This document shows positions 47,624 to 56,164 of a stretch of 64,000 nt of DNA, one piece after another; position 1 is the first letter of the stretch, and each line of letters begins with the position of its first letter. The stretch is from positions 1 to 64,000 of the forward strand of contig JAUHWG010000013.1 in NCBI GenBank assembly GCA_030424595.1, written 5' to 3'. Origin of the DNA: Polyangia bacterium (GTDB lineage: Bacteria > Myxococcota_A > Polyangia > Nannocystales > Nannocystaceae). The notes beneath the pieces are model-generated. The model did not search any database. It was not told the DNA's origin and saw only the letters and a program-made list of their open reading frames with translations. Position numbers and translations under genes: made by a program.

Positions 47624-49552
47624 ATGCGCTACGCTGCTGCGCTCCTCGCCCTCGCCCTCGCCTGCGCGCGCCCTCAGGGCGAAGCGCAGCCCCCCGCGCC
47701 GACGCCCGCGCCGGAGACCCCGACCGCGCCGGCGCTGGTCCGCCGCCACATCGAGCCCTTCGACCCGCCGCCGGTGTTCACGGATCCCCGCCGACGCGAG
47801 CGCCTCGAGGCCGCGCTCCCGGCGGTCGAGGCCTACCTCGACGAGGCCGTCGAGCGCGACGGCCTCGTCGGCCTCGCCGCGGCGATCGTCATCGACGGCG
47901 AGATCGCGTGGGTCAAGCTCTGGGGGCACCGCGATCCCGCGAAGGGTCTGCCGGTCGAGCGCGACACGCTCTTCGGCGTCGGCTCGATCAGCAAGACGGC
48001 CACCACCCTGGCGCTGCTCAAGCTCCGCGACGACGGGGTCGTCGACCTCGATCGTCCGGCGGCCGCGTACCTCGCGGAGCTCGACCGCCTCCTCTACCCG
48101 ACTACGGACAGCCCGGCGATCACGCTCCGCCACATCCTCACCCACGCGTCGGGGCTCCCGCGGATGGGCAATTTCCCCGAATACCCCGAGACGTCGCCGG
48201 ATCGCGCAGCGTTCCTCGACACCCTCCACGGCCTCGCCCTCGAGCGCCCACCCGGCAGCCGGCGGGTCTACTCCAACCTCGGCTTTCAGCTCTTGGGTCC
48301 GCTCCTCGACGAGGTCACCGGCCGCGATCACCGGGAGTTCACGATCGCCGAGGTGCTCCGGCCGATGGGGATCGAGGGCGCAGTCTGGAGCGCCGACGCG
48401 GCGCCGACGGACAAGCTGGCCGTGGGCCACGAGCGCGGCCCCGACGGCCAGCCGCGCCCGCGCCCGCCGTGGCGCCCCGGTGCCGCCGACGCGGCCGGCG
48501 GCCTCTACCTGAGCATCGACGACCTCGCCCGCTACGTCGCCCACAACCTCGCCGCCTGGCCGGCGCGCAGCGATCCCGAGGCCGGGCCGCTGCGCCGGGC
48601 GACGCTGCGCGAGGCCCACACGCTCCAGCGCCTGACGAACCTGCGCTTTCGCCCAGGTGACGACGGGGCGAACGCGCAGGCCAGCGGCACCGGCCTCGGC
48701 TTCGGCATATTCGCCAACTGCGAGCACGATTACGTCGTCGGCCACGCGGGCAAGACCCTGAACTACCGCGCGGCCCTCCTGATGCTGCCGGAGCGCGGGG
48801 TCGGGGTCGCGCTGCTCTCCAACCACTCGTCGATCTCGAGCCAAGTCCTCCCGGCCGACGCGCAGCGGGTGCTCGACATCCTCGCCGAGACCGGGGCGCT
48901 CGCCGCCCGCGAGCACCGGCCGGCGGCCGACCTCGTCGCGGCCGCGGAGGCGGTCGGCGATCTCCTGGGGCGCTGGGACGTCGACGCCTACACGCGGACC
49001 TTCAGCGCCAGCTACCGCGACACCGGCCCCGAGGATGCATCCGCGGAGACGTTCCGCCGCTGGGGCGCGCTCGTCGGCGCCTGTGCGGCTCCGCGGGCGC
49101 GCGACCTCAGCGAGCCGCGGGCCGGCGTGCTCGACCTCGAGTGTGCGCGCGGGACCCTCGAGCTCGATCTCCGGGTCGGGCCGTGGGCGGAGCGCCCGGT
49201 GACAGCGCTGCGATTCGTCGGCGCGCGCGGGATCGACGAGCCGGTAGGGGTCCGCGACGCGGCGACGCGGGCGCTCGCGCTGATGGCCCGCTGGGACGTC
49301 GACGAGCATGGGCGCCTCTTCGCCGACAACCTCGGGGTCGCGCGGATCCAGGGGTTCTTCCACGCCGTGCACGCCGCCCTCGGCCGTTGCGAGATCGGCG
49401 CGCTCCAGCACGTGCGCCCGCGCGGAGCGAGCTACACCCTGACCTGCGAGCGGGGCAGCGTGCTCCTGCAGCTCAGCCTCGACGAGCAGTCGCCGGCGAA
49501 GATCACCTCGTTCACGATCCGCGACGAGCCGAGCGCGAGCCCCTGCGGCTGA
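47624..49552 (+). CDS. serine hydrolase (beta-lactamase/AmpC family) lipoprotein
   Basis: A 642-residue lipoprotein (lipobox ALAC, Cys14, then a Pro/Ala linker). The class C beta-lactamase/DD-peptidase-type domain (about 65-430) has S121-x-x-K124 in GVGSISKTAT, the YSN motif (VYSNLGFQLLG) and HAGKTLNY in place of KTG. A C-terminal extension (about 440-640) holds two similar small domains, each with a pair of cysteines and a phrase like RWDVDAYTRTF / RWDVDEHGRLF, a DUF3887-like duplication. The substrate is probably an ester or peptide at the cell surface. Confidence 0.87.
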   Translation: MRYAAALLALALACARPQGEAQPPAPTPAPETPTAPALVRRHIEPFDPPPVFTDPRRRERLEAALPAVEAYLDEAVERDGLVGLAAAIVIDGEIAWVKLWGHRDPAKGLPVERDTLFGVGSISKTATTLALLKLRDDGVVDLDRPAAAYLAELDRLLYPTTDSPAITLRHILTHASGLPRMGNFPEYPETSPDRAAFLDTLHGLALERPPGSRRVYSNLGFQLLGPLLDEVTGRDHREFTIAEVLRPMGIEGAVWSADAAPTDKLAVGHERGPDGQPRPRPPWRPGAADAAGGLYLSIDDLARYVAHNLAAWPARSDPEAGPLRRATLREAHTLQRLTNLRFRPGDDGANAQASGTGLGFGIFANCEHDYVVGHAGKTLNYRAALLMLPERGVGVALLSNHSSISSQVLPADAQRVLDILAETGALAAREHRPAADLVAAAEAVGDLLGRWDVDAYTRTFSASYRDTGPEDASAETFRRWGALVGACAAPRARDLSEPRAGVLDLECARGTLELDLRVGPWAERPVTALRFVGARGIDEPVGVRDAATRALALMARWDVDEHGRLFADNLGVARIQGFFHAVHAALGRCEIGALQHVRPRGASYTLTCERGSVLLQLSLDEQSPAKITSFTIRDEPSASPCG

Positions 49553-49641
49553 GCGCCGCCTCCTCGGGGGTTCCAAGCGAGAACCCTGTCGCGGGGTCAG
49601 CATCGGGCGTGCGAGGCGAACGTGTGCCCACCCCGTCGCGC

Positions 49642-50310
49642 TCACGGAAGACCCGCGGCGCGGGCAACCTCGACGACGCGCTGCGCGGCGGCTGTGGTCG
49701 CCACGTGGCCGATGGAGGTCACCTCGTCACCGGTGGCGAAGACGAAGAAGGCCTGCTCGCACGGCATGCCGAGGGCGAACTCGACCTTGGCGGCGGGGGT
49801 CGTGAAGCGCAGACCGATGAGGTAGTCGTTGGCGCAGCGGCGAGCGAGCCCCCATTGGTAGCTGGCGTCGTCGAACAAGGTGTCGACGATCGTCGCGCGG
49901 GCGGCCTGATCGAGCGTCTGCGCGGCGCCCTCGACCGGGTAGCCGGCGATGGTCGCCTCGCTCTGGAGGCGCCCGATCTGCGCGTGAAGGGCACCGATCA
50001 CCCGAAGTCGCGCGATCTTGACGTCGAGCGCCGACTCGACTACCGAGGCCGCCTCGCCGAGGCTCTCGCGCAGCACCCCAGTCTTCGCGTCGCCCGTGTC
50101 GCCCCCATTACCGGGAACCCGCACCCCGGCGGCTGGGCTCAGTAGGTCCCCGTCTGCCGAAGCGATGTGGGTCTCGGGCGGCTCAGGCGGCTCAGGCGGC
50201 TCAGGTGCGTCTGGCAGCTCGGGGGCGTCTCTTACCGCAGGGGTCGGCTCGGCGGAGGATGAGCAGCTGAAGCACGCCAGCGAGGCGGCGAGGAGGAGAG
50301 CGGAGCGCAT
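49642..50310 (-). CDS. lipoprotein of unknown function
   Basis: A 222-residue protein. The lipoprotein signal MRSALLLAASLACFSC is followed by a Pro/Glu-rich linker (PDAPEPPEPPEPPE) and a ~150-residue alpha/beta domain without recognised motifs (ARRCANDYLIGLRFTTPAAKVEFALGMPCEQAFFVFATGDEV). Two cysteines there could pair. ATG 50310 has TACTAT 6 nt upstream. It is convergent with the hydrolase gene. Confidence 0.7.
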   Translation of the reverse strand: MRSALLLAASLACFSCSSSAEPTPAVRDAPELPDAPEPPEPPEPPETHIASADGDLLSPAAGVRVPGNGGDTGDAKTGVLRESLGEAASVVESALDVKIARLRVIGALHAQIGRLQSEATIAGYPVEGAAQTLDQAARATIVDTLFDDASYQWGLARRCANDYLIGLRFTTPAAKVEFALGMPCEQAFFVFATGDEVTSIGHVATTAAAQRVVEVARAAGLP

Positions 50311-50316
50311 GCAGGG

Positions 50317-50322
50317 ATAGTA
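50317..50322 (-). promoter_or_regulatory. -10-like TACTAT, leaderless start
   Basis: TACTAT ends 6 nt before ATG 50310, the same word as before GTG 2341. Confidence 0.5.
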
Positions 50323-50399
50323 CTCGGCGCTCCCAGGATGTTCGGGGTTTTGGTCGCGATCGCCGGGTACGCGCTGCGCTCGGTCATGCGAGCATCTCC

Positions 50400-50983
50400 G
50401 GAGGAGATCTCCTGCAGGACCGCTCGGGCGAGGCGCTCCGAGACCATGGGCGCTCCTCGCGGAGCACCGCGAGGCGAGGATACGGCTCAACGCGGAGGTC
50501 GACGGATTGGCGGGACGAACTCCGCTCTCTGAGGACCGCCACGCCATCCCGTGGACACAGGCGCTGATCCACGAGTGTCTCCGGCTCTATCCACCATTTT
50601 GGGTCTTTCCCCGCCACGTCGCCAGCGACGATGAGCTTGGCGGCTATCGCATCCCGGCGGGGGCGACGGTCATGCTCTGCCCCTACTTGACGCAGCGCCA
50701 CCCCGGACTATGGCGTGATCCAGACAGGTTCGACCCTGAGCGTTTCCTCGCCGCCGCGGACGCCCCGGCGCGGGCGCGGGCGAGCGCGCTCTACTTTGGC
50801 TTCGGTCCCCGGACCTGTATCGGCAATCACCTCGCCCTCCTCGAGGTCAGCGCGACGATCGCGACCCTCAGCCAACACTTCGAGCTCCACCCCCCGCGGC
50901 CCCCTGGCGCGCGAACCACTCGACAGTCCCGGCCGACTCCCCCCAAAGCGACCTCTGCGACCTCTCGTGAAGGCGCCGTGTAG
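50400..50983 (+). pseudogene. cytochrome P450 remnant (C-terminal half)
   Basis: From 50447 one frame encodes LLAEHREARIRLNAEVDGLAG, the ExxR helix HECLRLYPP, the PERF motif (DRFDPERFLAA) and the haem loop FGFGPRTCIG, i.e. the last ~170 residues of a P450. A short stretch in another frame (about 50400-50441, GGDLLQDRSGEALRD) resembles the region before the I-helix. The I-helix itself and everything upstream are missing, so an internal deletion and frameshift are likely. The haem-binding end is intact, but the gene cannot make a full enzyme. Confidence 0.75.
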
Positions 50984-51212
50984 ACCGGATTGGGGGTCGG
51001 CTCGACGACGTCGACGTCGCGCACCTCGACGTCGCGCACCACGGCTTCGGTGAGCCCCTCGTCGCGAGCCCGCCTGGCGGTGGGCGCCGTCTGGGACTCG
51101 CGCTCCCCCGACCGGTCAAAAAGATCAAGCTCGCCGGGATCGATTCGCCGATCGCCGTGTCTATCGAGCTGAGGACCGCCCGCTCCCGGAGCAGCGCCCT
51201 CATCGGGGGATT

Positions 51213-52763
51213 ATGCGCACACATACACGATTTGAGATGGCGACCTTGGGGCTCTCGGCCCTGATGCTGAGAGCCCTCCCAGAGGCGTCGCGACCCGCCT
51301 CTCTTCGCCAGAAGCTCCGCGCCTACTCCGCGTCGGAGAACCGGCTGTGGCTCCAGAGCTTGGGCCGTCGCTTCTACGCCGACTCACCGCTGAAGCTCGA
51401 CATCGAGCGCGCTCGTTCCCAGGGGACGTGCCCAGCGCAGGTCGCCCACCGCATCGATGACTCCGAGCGGGAGCGTTTCCTCGAGGACGGATACCTGCGC
51501 CCCTTTCGGGTGGTCTCCGCAGAGCAAGCCCGCGACCTGGCGCAGCAGGTGAGCGACCGGGCGGCGGAGCCCGGCGTGTACGGCTTTTCTAGCCCCCGCG
51601 ACCTCCACTTGGCAGACCCCCGCGTGCGGCAGCTTCTGCGGCGACCGGCGGTCGTCGAACGGCTGGCGCAGCTGATGGGTCCAGACCTCGGGGTTTGGCG
51701 CTCCGAGCTCTTCGCCAAGGAGCCGGGCGCCGCCGCGATCATGACGCACCACGCGACGGTCTACCGCTTTGAAGATCGCCTGCCGGTGCTCCAGCCCGAC
51801 GAGAGCGAGGGCCTCTTCCAGCTCACGGTCTGGATCGCGCTCACCGACGCCCGTGTCGACAACGGCTGTATGTACGTGATCCCAGGGACCCATCGACGAC
51901 CGGTCACGTTCCGCAAGGGCGGAGAGCGCCGCTTCTACGGGTTCGAGGCGGTGGTCCCGGATCCGGCCATCCCGACCCCTCCGGTTCCGATCGAGCTCGA
52001 GGCCGGCGAGGCCTTCATCTTCTCCGAGCGGGTGCTCCACGGCTCCTACGAGAACAGCTCCGACCGGCGCCGGGTCGCCCTCAACGCCCGGGTGATCCAG
52101 CCGAACGTTCGTGTCCACGCCGACAAGGTGGAGCACTTCGCCCAGCACCACGGGGAGACCTTCGACCTCGCGCCGTGGGGTGTGTGGCCCCTGCGTGGCG
52201 GGGACCCCTATCGCTACAACCGACGGCGCACCTTCGCGGACGAGGCTGTTCACGAGATCGACGCTGAATACCTAAACGACGCGAACCTGCTAGGGTCGAG
52301 CCGCGATGCGATTGGGTCCGCTGTGCTGGCCGTGGGCCTGAATGGATCCGCGACGGTCGACGGGGAAGGTCATGCGCCCGGTGCTTGTCGAGATCGCGTC
52401 CTCGCTCATGCCCTCGTAGACCCGCACCGCGCCGGGGCAGTAGCGGCCGACCCAGGCCAGCCGAGTCTCGGTCTCGGTGCGGTTGTCGTGGGAGGCGTGC
52501 ATGTTGAGGGAGGTGAAGATCACCGCCTGGCCCGCGGACATCTCCAGCGAGACGGCGTCGCAGCCGGCGAAGTCGCGCCCGGTGATCGCTACGGAGGCGT
52601 CGAAGAGGGCCTGGAGTCGGTTGAAGGGGGAGGTGGCGAAGAGGGCGACGGTCACGACGTCCGCGAGGTCCTCGGGGGGGAGCGCGGCGAGGAGCTCGAG
52701 CGTCTCATCGAGGGCGTACCCGTAGAGGTACTCGAAGCGCGCGTCGTCGAACGTGCCGGGTAG
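51213..52763 (+). CDS. PhyH-family Fe(II)/2-oxoglutarate oxygenase, candidate halogenase
   Basis: A 516-residue protein; the recognisable enzyme is residues ~1-355. The facial-triad text is T178-H179-H180-A181 (the expected Asp is Ala), with distal H276 in VLHGSYENSSDRRRVALN and a 2OG-binding Arg near 286. An Ala or Gly at this position is the hallmark of Fe/2OG halogenases (SyrB2, WelO5), where halide fills the open site; an inactive enzyme is the other reading. The C-terminal ~155 residues are low-complexity Gly/Glu/Arg text antisense to the next gene and probably not functional. It faces the FAAL cluster and likely belongs to it. Confidence 0.75.
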   Translation: MRTHTRFEMATLGLSALMLRALPEASRPASLRQKLRAYSASENRLWLQSLGRRFYADSPLKLDIERARSQGTCPAQVAHRIDDSERERFLEDGYLRPFRVVSAEQARDLAQQVSDRAAEPGVYGFSSPRDLHLADPRVRQLLRRPAVVERLAQLMGPDLGVWRSELFAKEPGAAAIMTHHATVYRFEDRLPVLQPDESEGLFQLTVWIALTDARVDNGCMYVIPGTHRRPVTFRKGGERRFYGFEAVVPDPAIPTPPVPIELEAGEAFIFSERVLHGSYENSSDRRRVALNARVIQPNVRVHADKVEHFAQHHGETFDLAPWGVWPLRGGDPYRYNRRRTFADEAVHEIDAEYLNDANLLGSSRDAIGSAVLAVGLNGSATVDGEGHAPGACRDRVLAHALVDPHRAGAVAADPGQPSLGLGAVVVGGVHVEGGEDHRLARGHLQRDGVAAGEVAPGDRYGGVEEGLESVEGGGGEEGDGHDVREVLGGERGEELERLIEGVPVEVLEARVVERAG

Positions 52764-53504
52764 GATACGGAGCGCGCCGTTGTCGGAGGTCACGTCCGAG
52801 AGCGCCACCCACACGGTGAGCTGGGCCATCCCCAAGTCGAGGTGTGGAGGGGGCGAGAGCTTGGGGCGGGCGCCGAACTCGCGGAAGACGCTGTTTTGGT
52901 GCCAGAAGGTGCCGCGGTCGCCGGGTTGCTTCTCGAAGAAGAGCGACCTCCAGCAGAGCACATCGTCGCCCAGCAGGCAGGCGAGGCGCTGGCCGATGGC
53001 CGGGTGCTGGGCGAGGTCGAAAAACGCGGGCATCCGCAGCGCCTGGTTCAGCCCTGCGACGTCGAGGGTGAAGGCGCCTTCGGCGATGAAGTGATCGACC
53101 ACCTCCTTCGACCGCATCGTGTGCTCCGCGAGCTCACCGCTGCGGTGGGCAGCCACGATGTGCTCGCCCAGCTTCAGCGCCTCGTCCCTGGGGAGGACGT
53201 CGAAGGGGCCGAGCAGCCCACGCTGCTCGAAGGTCTCGATCGCCTCGGCGCTCAGGTAGTGCTCGCCACAGACGCCCTCGGGGCGGCCGCTGGCCCGCAG
53301 CCTCAGCCCGGTGAGGGAGGCCATCTCGGCGTCGCGTGCGATCCGCTTGTGGCGCGCGACGAGGGGCCTGAGCCGGCGGTAGAGCCGGGCGGTCGCGACC
53401 ACGGCGCGGCGACGGGCCCGCTGGGGCAGCGTGAGGTCCAGTGAGCGCGCGACGGTACGCACCGTGGGCATGCCGTCCATCATGGCTGTGAGTCCTCGGC
53501 TCAT
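52290..53504 (-). CDS. PhyH-family Fe/2OG oxygenase with HxN site
   Basis: A 404-residue protein. After an Arg-rich N-terminus (about 30-60) the oxygenase core has FWHQNSVFREF (H202, N204 replacing the usual Asp), LTVWVALSDVTSDNGALRILPGT, and distal H336 in SLNMHASHDN with Arg348. Asn can weakly replace Asp as a ligand, so activity is uncertain. It shares its N-terminal layout with the protein at 51213, suggesting duplication within the cluster. ATG 53504 has GGAG 8 nt upstream. A 187-bp gap separates it from the six-gene operon; it is probably transcribed with or just after it. Confidence 0.85.
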   Translation of the reverse strand: MSRGLTAMMDGMPTVRTVARSLDLTLPQRARRRAVVATARLYRRLRPLVARHKRIARDAEMASLTGLRLRASGRPEGVCGEHYLSAEAIETFEQRGLLGPFDVLPRDEALKLGEHIVAAHRSGELAEHTMRSKEVVDHFIAEGAFTLDVAGLNQALRMPAFFDLAQHPAIGQRLACLLGDDVLCWRSLFFEKQPGDRGTFWHQNSVFREFGARPKLSPPPHLDLGMAQLTVWVALSDVTSDNGALRILPGTFDDARFEYLYGYALDETLELLAALPPEDLADVVTVALFATSPFNRLQALFDASVAITGRDFAGCDAVSLEMSAGQAVIFTSLNMHASHDNRTETETRLAWVGRYCPGAVRVYEGMSEDAISTSTGRMTFPVDRRGSIQAHGQHSGPNRIAARP

Positions 53505-53691
53505 CGCTTGGCTCCGCGGGTGGGTCGGTAGGGAGGGGCTGAGGGGAGGTTCACGCCCGGTGCTTCTTGGCGGGGGCGAATCATGAACAGCTCGTCTCGA
53601 TTGCGGTTCGGGGGAGCGGGGCTCGACCTCGATGGCGGCGAGCCATCAAGCGACGTCACAGCGGCGGTCACCGGCGTCGCGGGGCGAGGGC

Positions 53692-54711
53692 TCAGATGAG
53701 CCCAGCGTACTCGGCCTCGGTGAAGCTCACCATGCGGTCACCGGCTTCGTGCCAGAGCGCGAGGTGGGCGCAGGCGAGGCTCTCGCGGAGGGTGATAGGG
53801 TTGATCTCGCGCAGCTCAGGGACGGCCTCGAGGCAGGCGGGGAGGCGGTAGTTGGGGATGCCGCTTTGCAGGTGGTGGATGTGATGGAGGCCGATGTGTC
53901 CGGTGCACCAGTGAAGCCACGCGGGCAAGGCGTAGTAGGAGCTCCCGTAGAGGGAGGCCTCGTACCAGTCCCAGTCGTCGTGGCGGCGCCAGTGTCCGCG
54001 CTCGAACTGGTGCTGCATGAAGAACATCCAGCCGCCGATCCAGGCGGTGACGACGAGGCTCGGCAGCACGGAGAGCAGGACGGGGAGCGCGCCCCAGAGC
54101 GCGATCGCGGCGCCGTAGACGAGGATGAGGGCGAGGTCGAGGGCGACGATGCTGGGCCAGCACTTGGCGGCCGGGACGCGCTGGAAGAAGGGCGTGCGGT
54201 AGCGGAGCAGGAACACGAGGGGGGTGCCGATACCCATCAGGAAGACGGGGCGGCGAAACTTGCGGTAGCGCTCTTGGTCGCGGGGGGACATGGCGCGGTA
54301 CTGCTCGACCGAGACGGTGAAGACGTCGCCGACGCCGCCGCGATCGAGGTCACCGCTGGTCGCGTGGTGACGATTGTGGGTGTAGCGCCAGAAGGCGTAG
54401 GGGGTGAACGTCAGGACGCTGATGAGGCGGCCGACGAGGGTGTTGCCGCGGCGGGTCGGCCAGAACGAGCCGTGGCCGCAGTCGTGCTGGATGATGAAGA
54501 GGCGGACGAGCATGACGCCGCCGAGGATCCAGAGGGGGGGAAGGACCCACCAAGCGCTGCGCATGGCGGCGGTGAGGGCGAGGGCGTAGATCGCGGCGAG
54601 GGCGAGCAGGTTGCCGCCGAGCTGGAGGGCAGCGCGGCCCCGATGGGCGCCCTTGAAGGCGTCGCAGCGTCGGGCGAGCTGGCGGGCGTGGGCGCGGCGG
54701 TCCGTGGTCAT
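53692..54711 (-). CDS. membrane fatty-acid desaturase (delta-12/omega type)
   Basis: A 339-residue di-iron membrane enzyme inserting a double bond into an acyl chain. Histidine boxes are HDCGH (76-80), HNRHH (112-116) and HHIHH (about 280), each beside predicted membrane helices. The spacing fits the delta-12/omega-3 DesA-like acyl-lipid group rather than acyl-ACP or hydroxylase types. The ATG overlaps the upstream sulfotransferase stop by 4 bp. Last gene of the coupled operon. Confidence 0.92.
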   Translation of the reverse strand: MTTDRRAHARQLARRCDAFKGAHRGRAALQLGGNLLALAAIYALALTAAMRSAWWVLPPLWILGGVMLVRLFIIQHDCGHGSFWPTRRGNTLVGRLISVLTFTPYAFWRYTHNRHHATSGDLDRGGVGDVFTVSVEQYRAMSPRDQERYRKFRRPVFLMGIGTPLVFLLRYRTPFFQRVPAAKCWPSIVALDLALILVYGAAIALWGALPVLLSVLPSLVVTAWIGGWMFFMQHQFERGHWRRHDDWDWYEASLYGSSYYALPAWLHWCTGHIGLHHIHHLQSGIPNYRLPACLEAVPELREINPITLRESLACAHLALWHEAGDRMVSFTEAEYAGLI

Positions 54712-55361
54712 GGGCGGTGCTCGATGGGGCGGTGCGCGGCGGGGCCGTCGAAGCGGTAGCCGAAGCGAGCGATGTCGTCGGCGGCGTAGCGGGCGACGAG
54801 CGCGGCGCCGGGGGGGGTGTAGGCGTGGCGGTGGTCTCCGTGACGGGTGCGGTTGGCGCAGGGCAGCGCCGCGTCGACGCCGAGGCGCTGGCAGATCCGG
54901 GCGAAGTCTTCGGTGATGTCTTCGAAGCGGGCGACATGGTCGACGAGGAGCGCGCCGTGGGCGTCGGTGAGGTAGTTCGACTGGCTGATGTCGAGCTGGT
55001 CCGCGCAGGCGTGCAACCAGCCGTCGAAGGTGTGGACGGCGGCCATGTCGGTGAGGTGGAGCTCCATCGGGTTGAAGCCGCGGCGGAGCTGGGGGGCGAC
55101 GTCGCGGAAGAAGTAGTAGTCGGAGTGCATGCGCGCCCAGGGGTCGCGGACGATCGAGAAGGTGAAGTAGCGGCGCCAGGTCGCGGCGCCGACGAGCTCG
55201 CGGAGCTCGGCGGCGGTCGCGTGCTTGTGGTCGAGGACCGTGTTCTGATGGGCGGTGAAGTCGATCTCGCCGCGGGCGTAGGGCGCGAGCGCGGTCTCGA
55301 CGCTGGTGCCGGCGGTGCGGGGGATGTGGACGAAGACGAAGCGGAGGCGATCGGAGATCAT
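54708..55361 (-). CDS. sulfotransferase (carbohydrate sulfotransferase / Sulfotransfer_2 type)
   Basis: A 217-residue PAPS-dependent enzyme. The 5'-phosphosulfate loop is FVHIPRTAGTS (about 10-20) and the 3'-phosphate motif FSIVRDPWARMHSDY (about 72-87). Similar to heparan 2-O/HNK-1-like sulfotransferases. It overlaps both neighbours by 4 bp (ATGA). In this cluster it could sulfate a hydroxyl made by one of the oxygenases; the acceptor is inferred. Confidence 0.88.
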   Translation of the reverse strand: MISDRLRFVFVHIPRTAGTSVETALAPYARGEIDFTAHQNTVLDHKHATAAELRELVGAATWRRYFTFSIVRDPWARMHSDYYFFRDVAPQLRRGFNPMELHLTDMAAVHTFDGWLHACADQLDISQSNYLTDAHGALLVDHVARFEDITEDFARICQRLGVDAALPCANRTRHGDHRHAYTPPGAALVARYAADDIARFGYRFDGPAAHRPIEHRP

Positions 55362-56164
55362 GCGACACCTGCTCTGTCGGGGGCCGGGACGGTCCAGGCG
55401 TGGGGGTAGAGCTCGGAGAACTCGGAGACCCAGTGGAAGGTCGCGCGTGCGCGGCGGAGCTCGACCTGCGCGGCGCGGAGCTCGGCCTCGGCGCGGGGGT
55501 CGGCGTCGTCGAGCCAGCGGAGGACGAGAGCGTGGCGACGGGCGCGTTCGGCCTCGTCGAGGCGGCCGGCGTCGTCGATGCAGTCGGCGAGCGCGTCGCC
55601 TATCACGCGGGGGGTGTCGACGGCGGCGTCGGCGAGCGCGAGCGCGGCGGAGGCCGCGGCGGGCTCGGCGGCGCGCTCGTGGATGGCTCGGCGGAGCGCG
55701 CGGTGGCGGTCGTGGAGCCTGGCGAGGCGGCGGGAGGTGGCGGTGAGGGGGCCGGGTTCGGGCCGGAAGCGGGCGAGCTGAGCGGGGCCGTACATCCAAT
55801 CGGCGTCGCCGCGGCGGATCGCGTGGTCGACGAAGACGGGGTGGTCGGCACCGGCGGCCCAGGTGGTGATCGCGCGGCGAGCGGCGGTGACGGCGAGCCG
55901 CTCCGGAGCGATCCCGAAGAGGCAGCGCTGGGCGATCAGGCGCCGCGCGTCGGCGAGCGCGGGGCGGCGTCTGTCACGGGTCCAGGAGGCGTCGAGCGCG
56001 GCGGCGAGCTGCTCGCCGGCGGCGATGAGGCGGGCGCCGTCACCCATCCAGCGGTCGGCGACGGCGAGGGCACAGACGGCGCGGGCGCTCGGGGTGGGTC
56101 CGAGGGCGGTGAGCGCGGCGTGGAGCGGCGCGAGGCCTCTCGGCGGCAGGAGGACGACGGTCAC
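55358..56164 (-). CDS. unknown helical protein in the FAAL operon
   Basis: A 268-residue, strongly alpha-helical, Ala/Arg-rich protein. No catalytic motif or family is recognised. Notable text is CALAVADRWMGDGARLIAAGEQLA, a middle FGIAPERLAVTAARRAITTW and a C-terminal TFHWVSEFSELYPHAW. The GTG start overlaps the FAAL-gene stop by 4 bp (GTGA) and its stop overlaps the next ATG, so it is strictly coupled to its neighbours. It could be an acyl-carrier-dependent transferase, chaperone or substrate-tailoring partner; there is no direct evidence. Confidence 0.75.
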   Translation of the reverse strand: MTVVLLPPRGLAPLHAALTALGPTPSARAVCALAVADRWMGDGARLIAAGEQLAAALDASWTRDRRRPALADARRLIAQRCLFGIAPERLAVTAARRAITTWAAGADHPVFVDHAIRRGDADWMYGPAQLARFRPEPGPLTATSRRLARLHDRHRALRRAIHERAAEPAAASAALALADAAVDTPRVIGDALADCIDDAGRLDEAERARRHALVLRWLDDADPRAEAELRAAQVELRRARATFHWVSEFSELYPHAWTVPAPDRAGVA

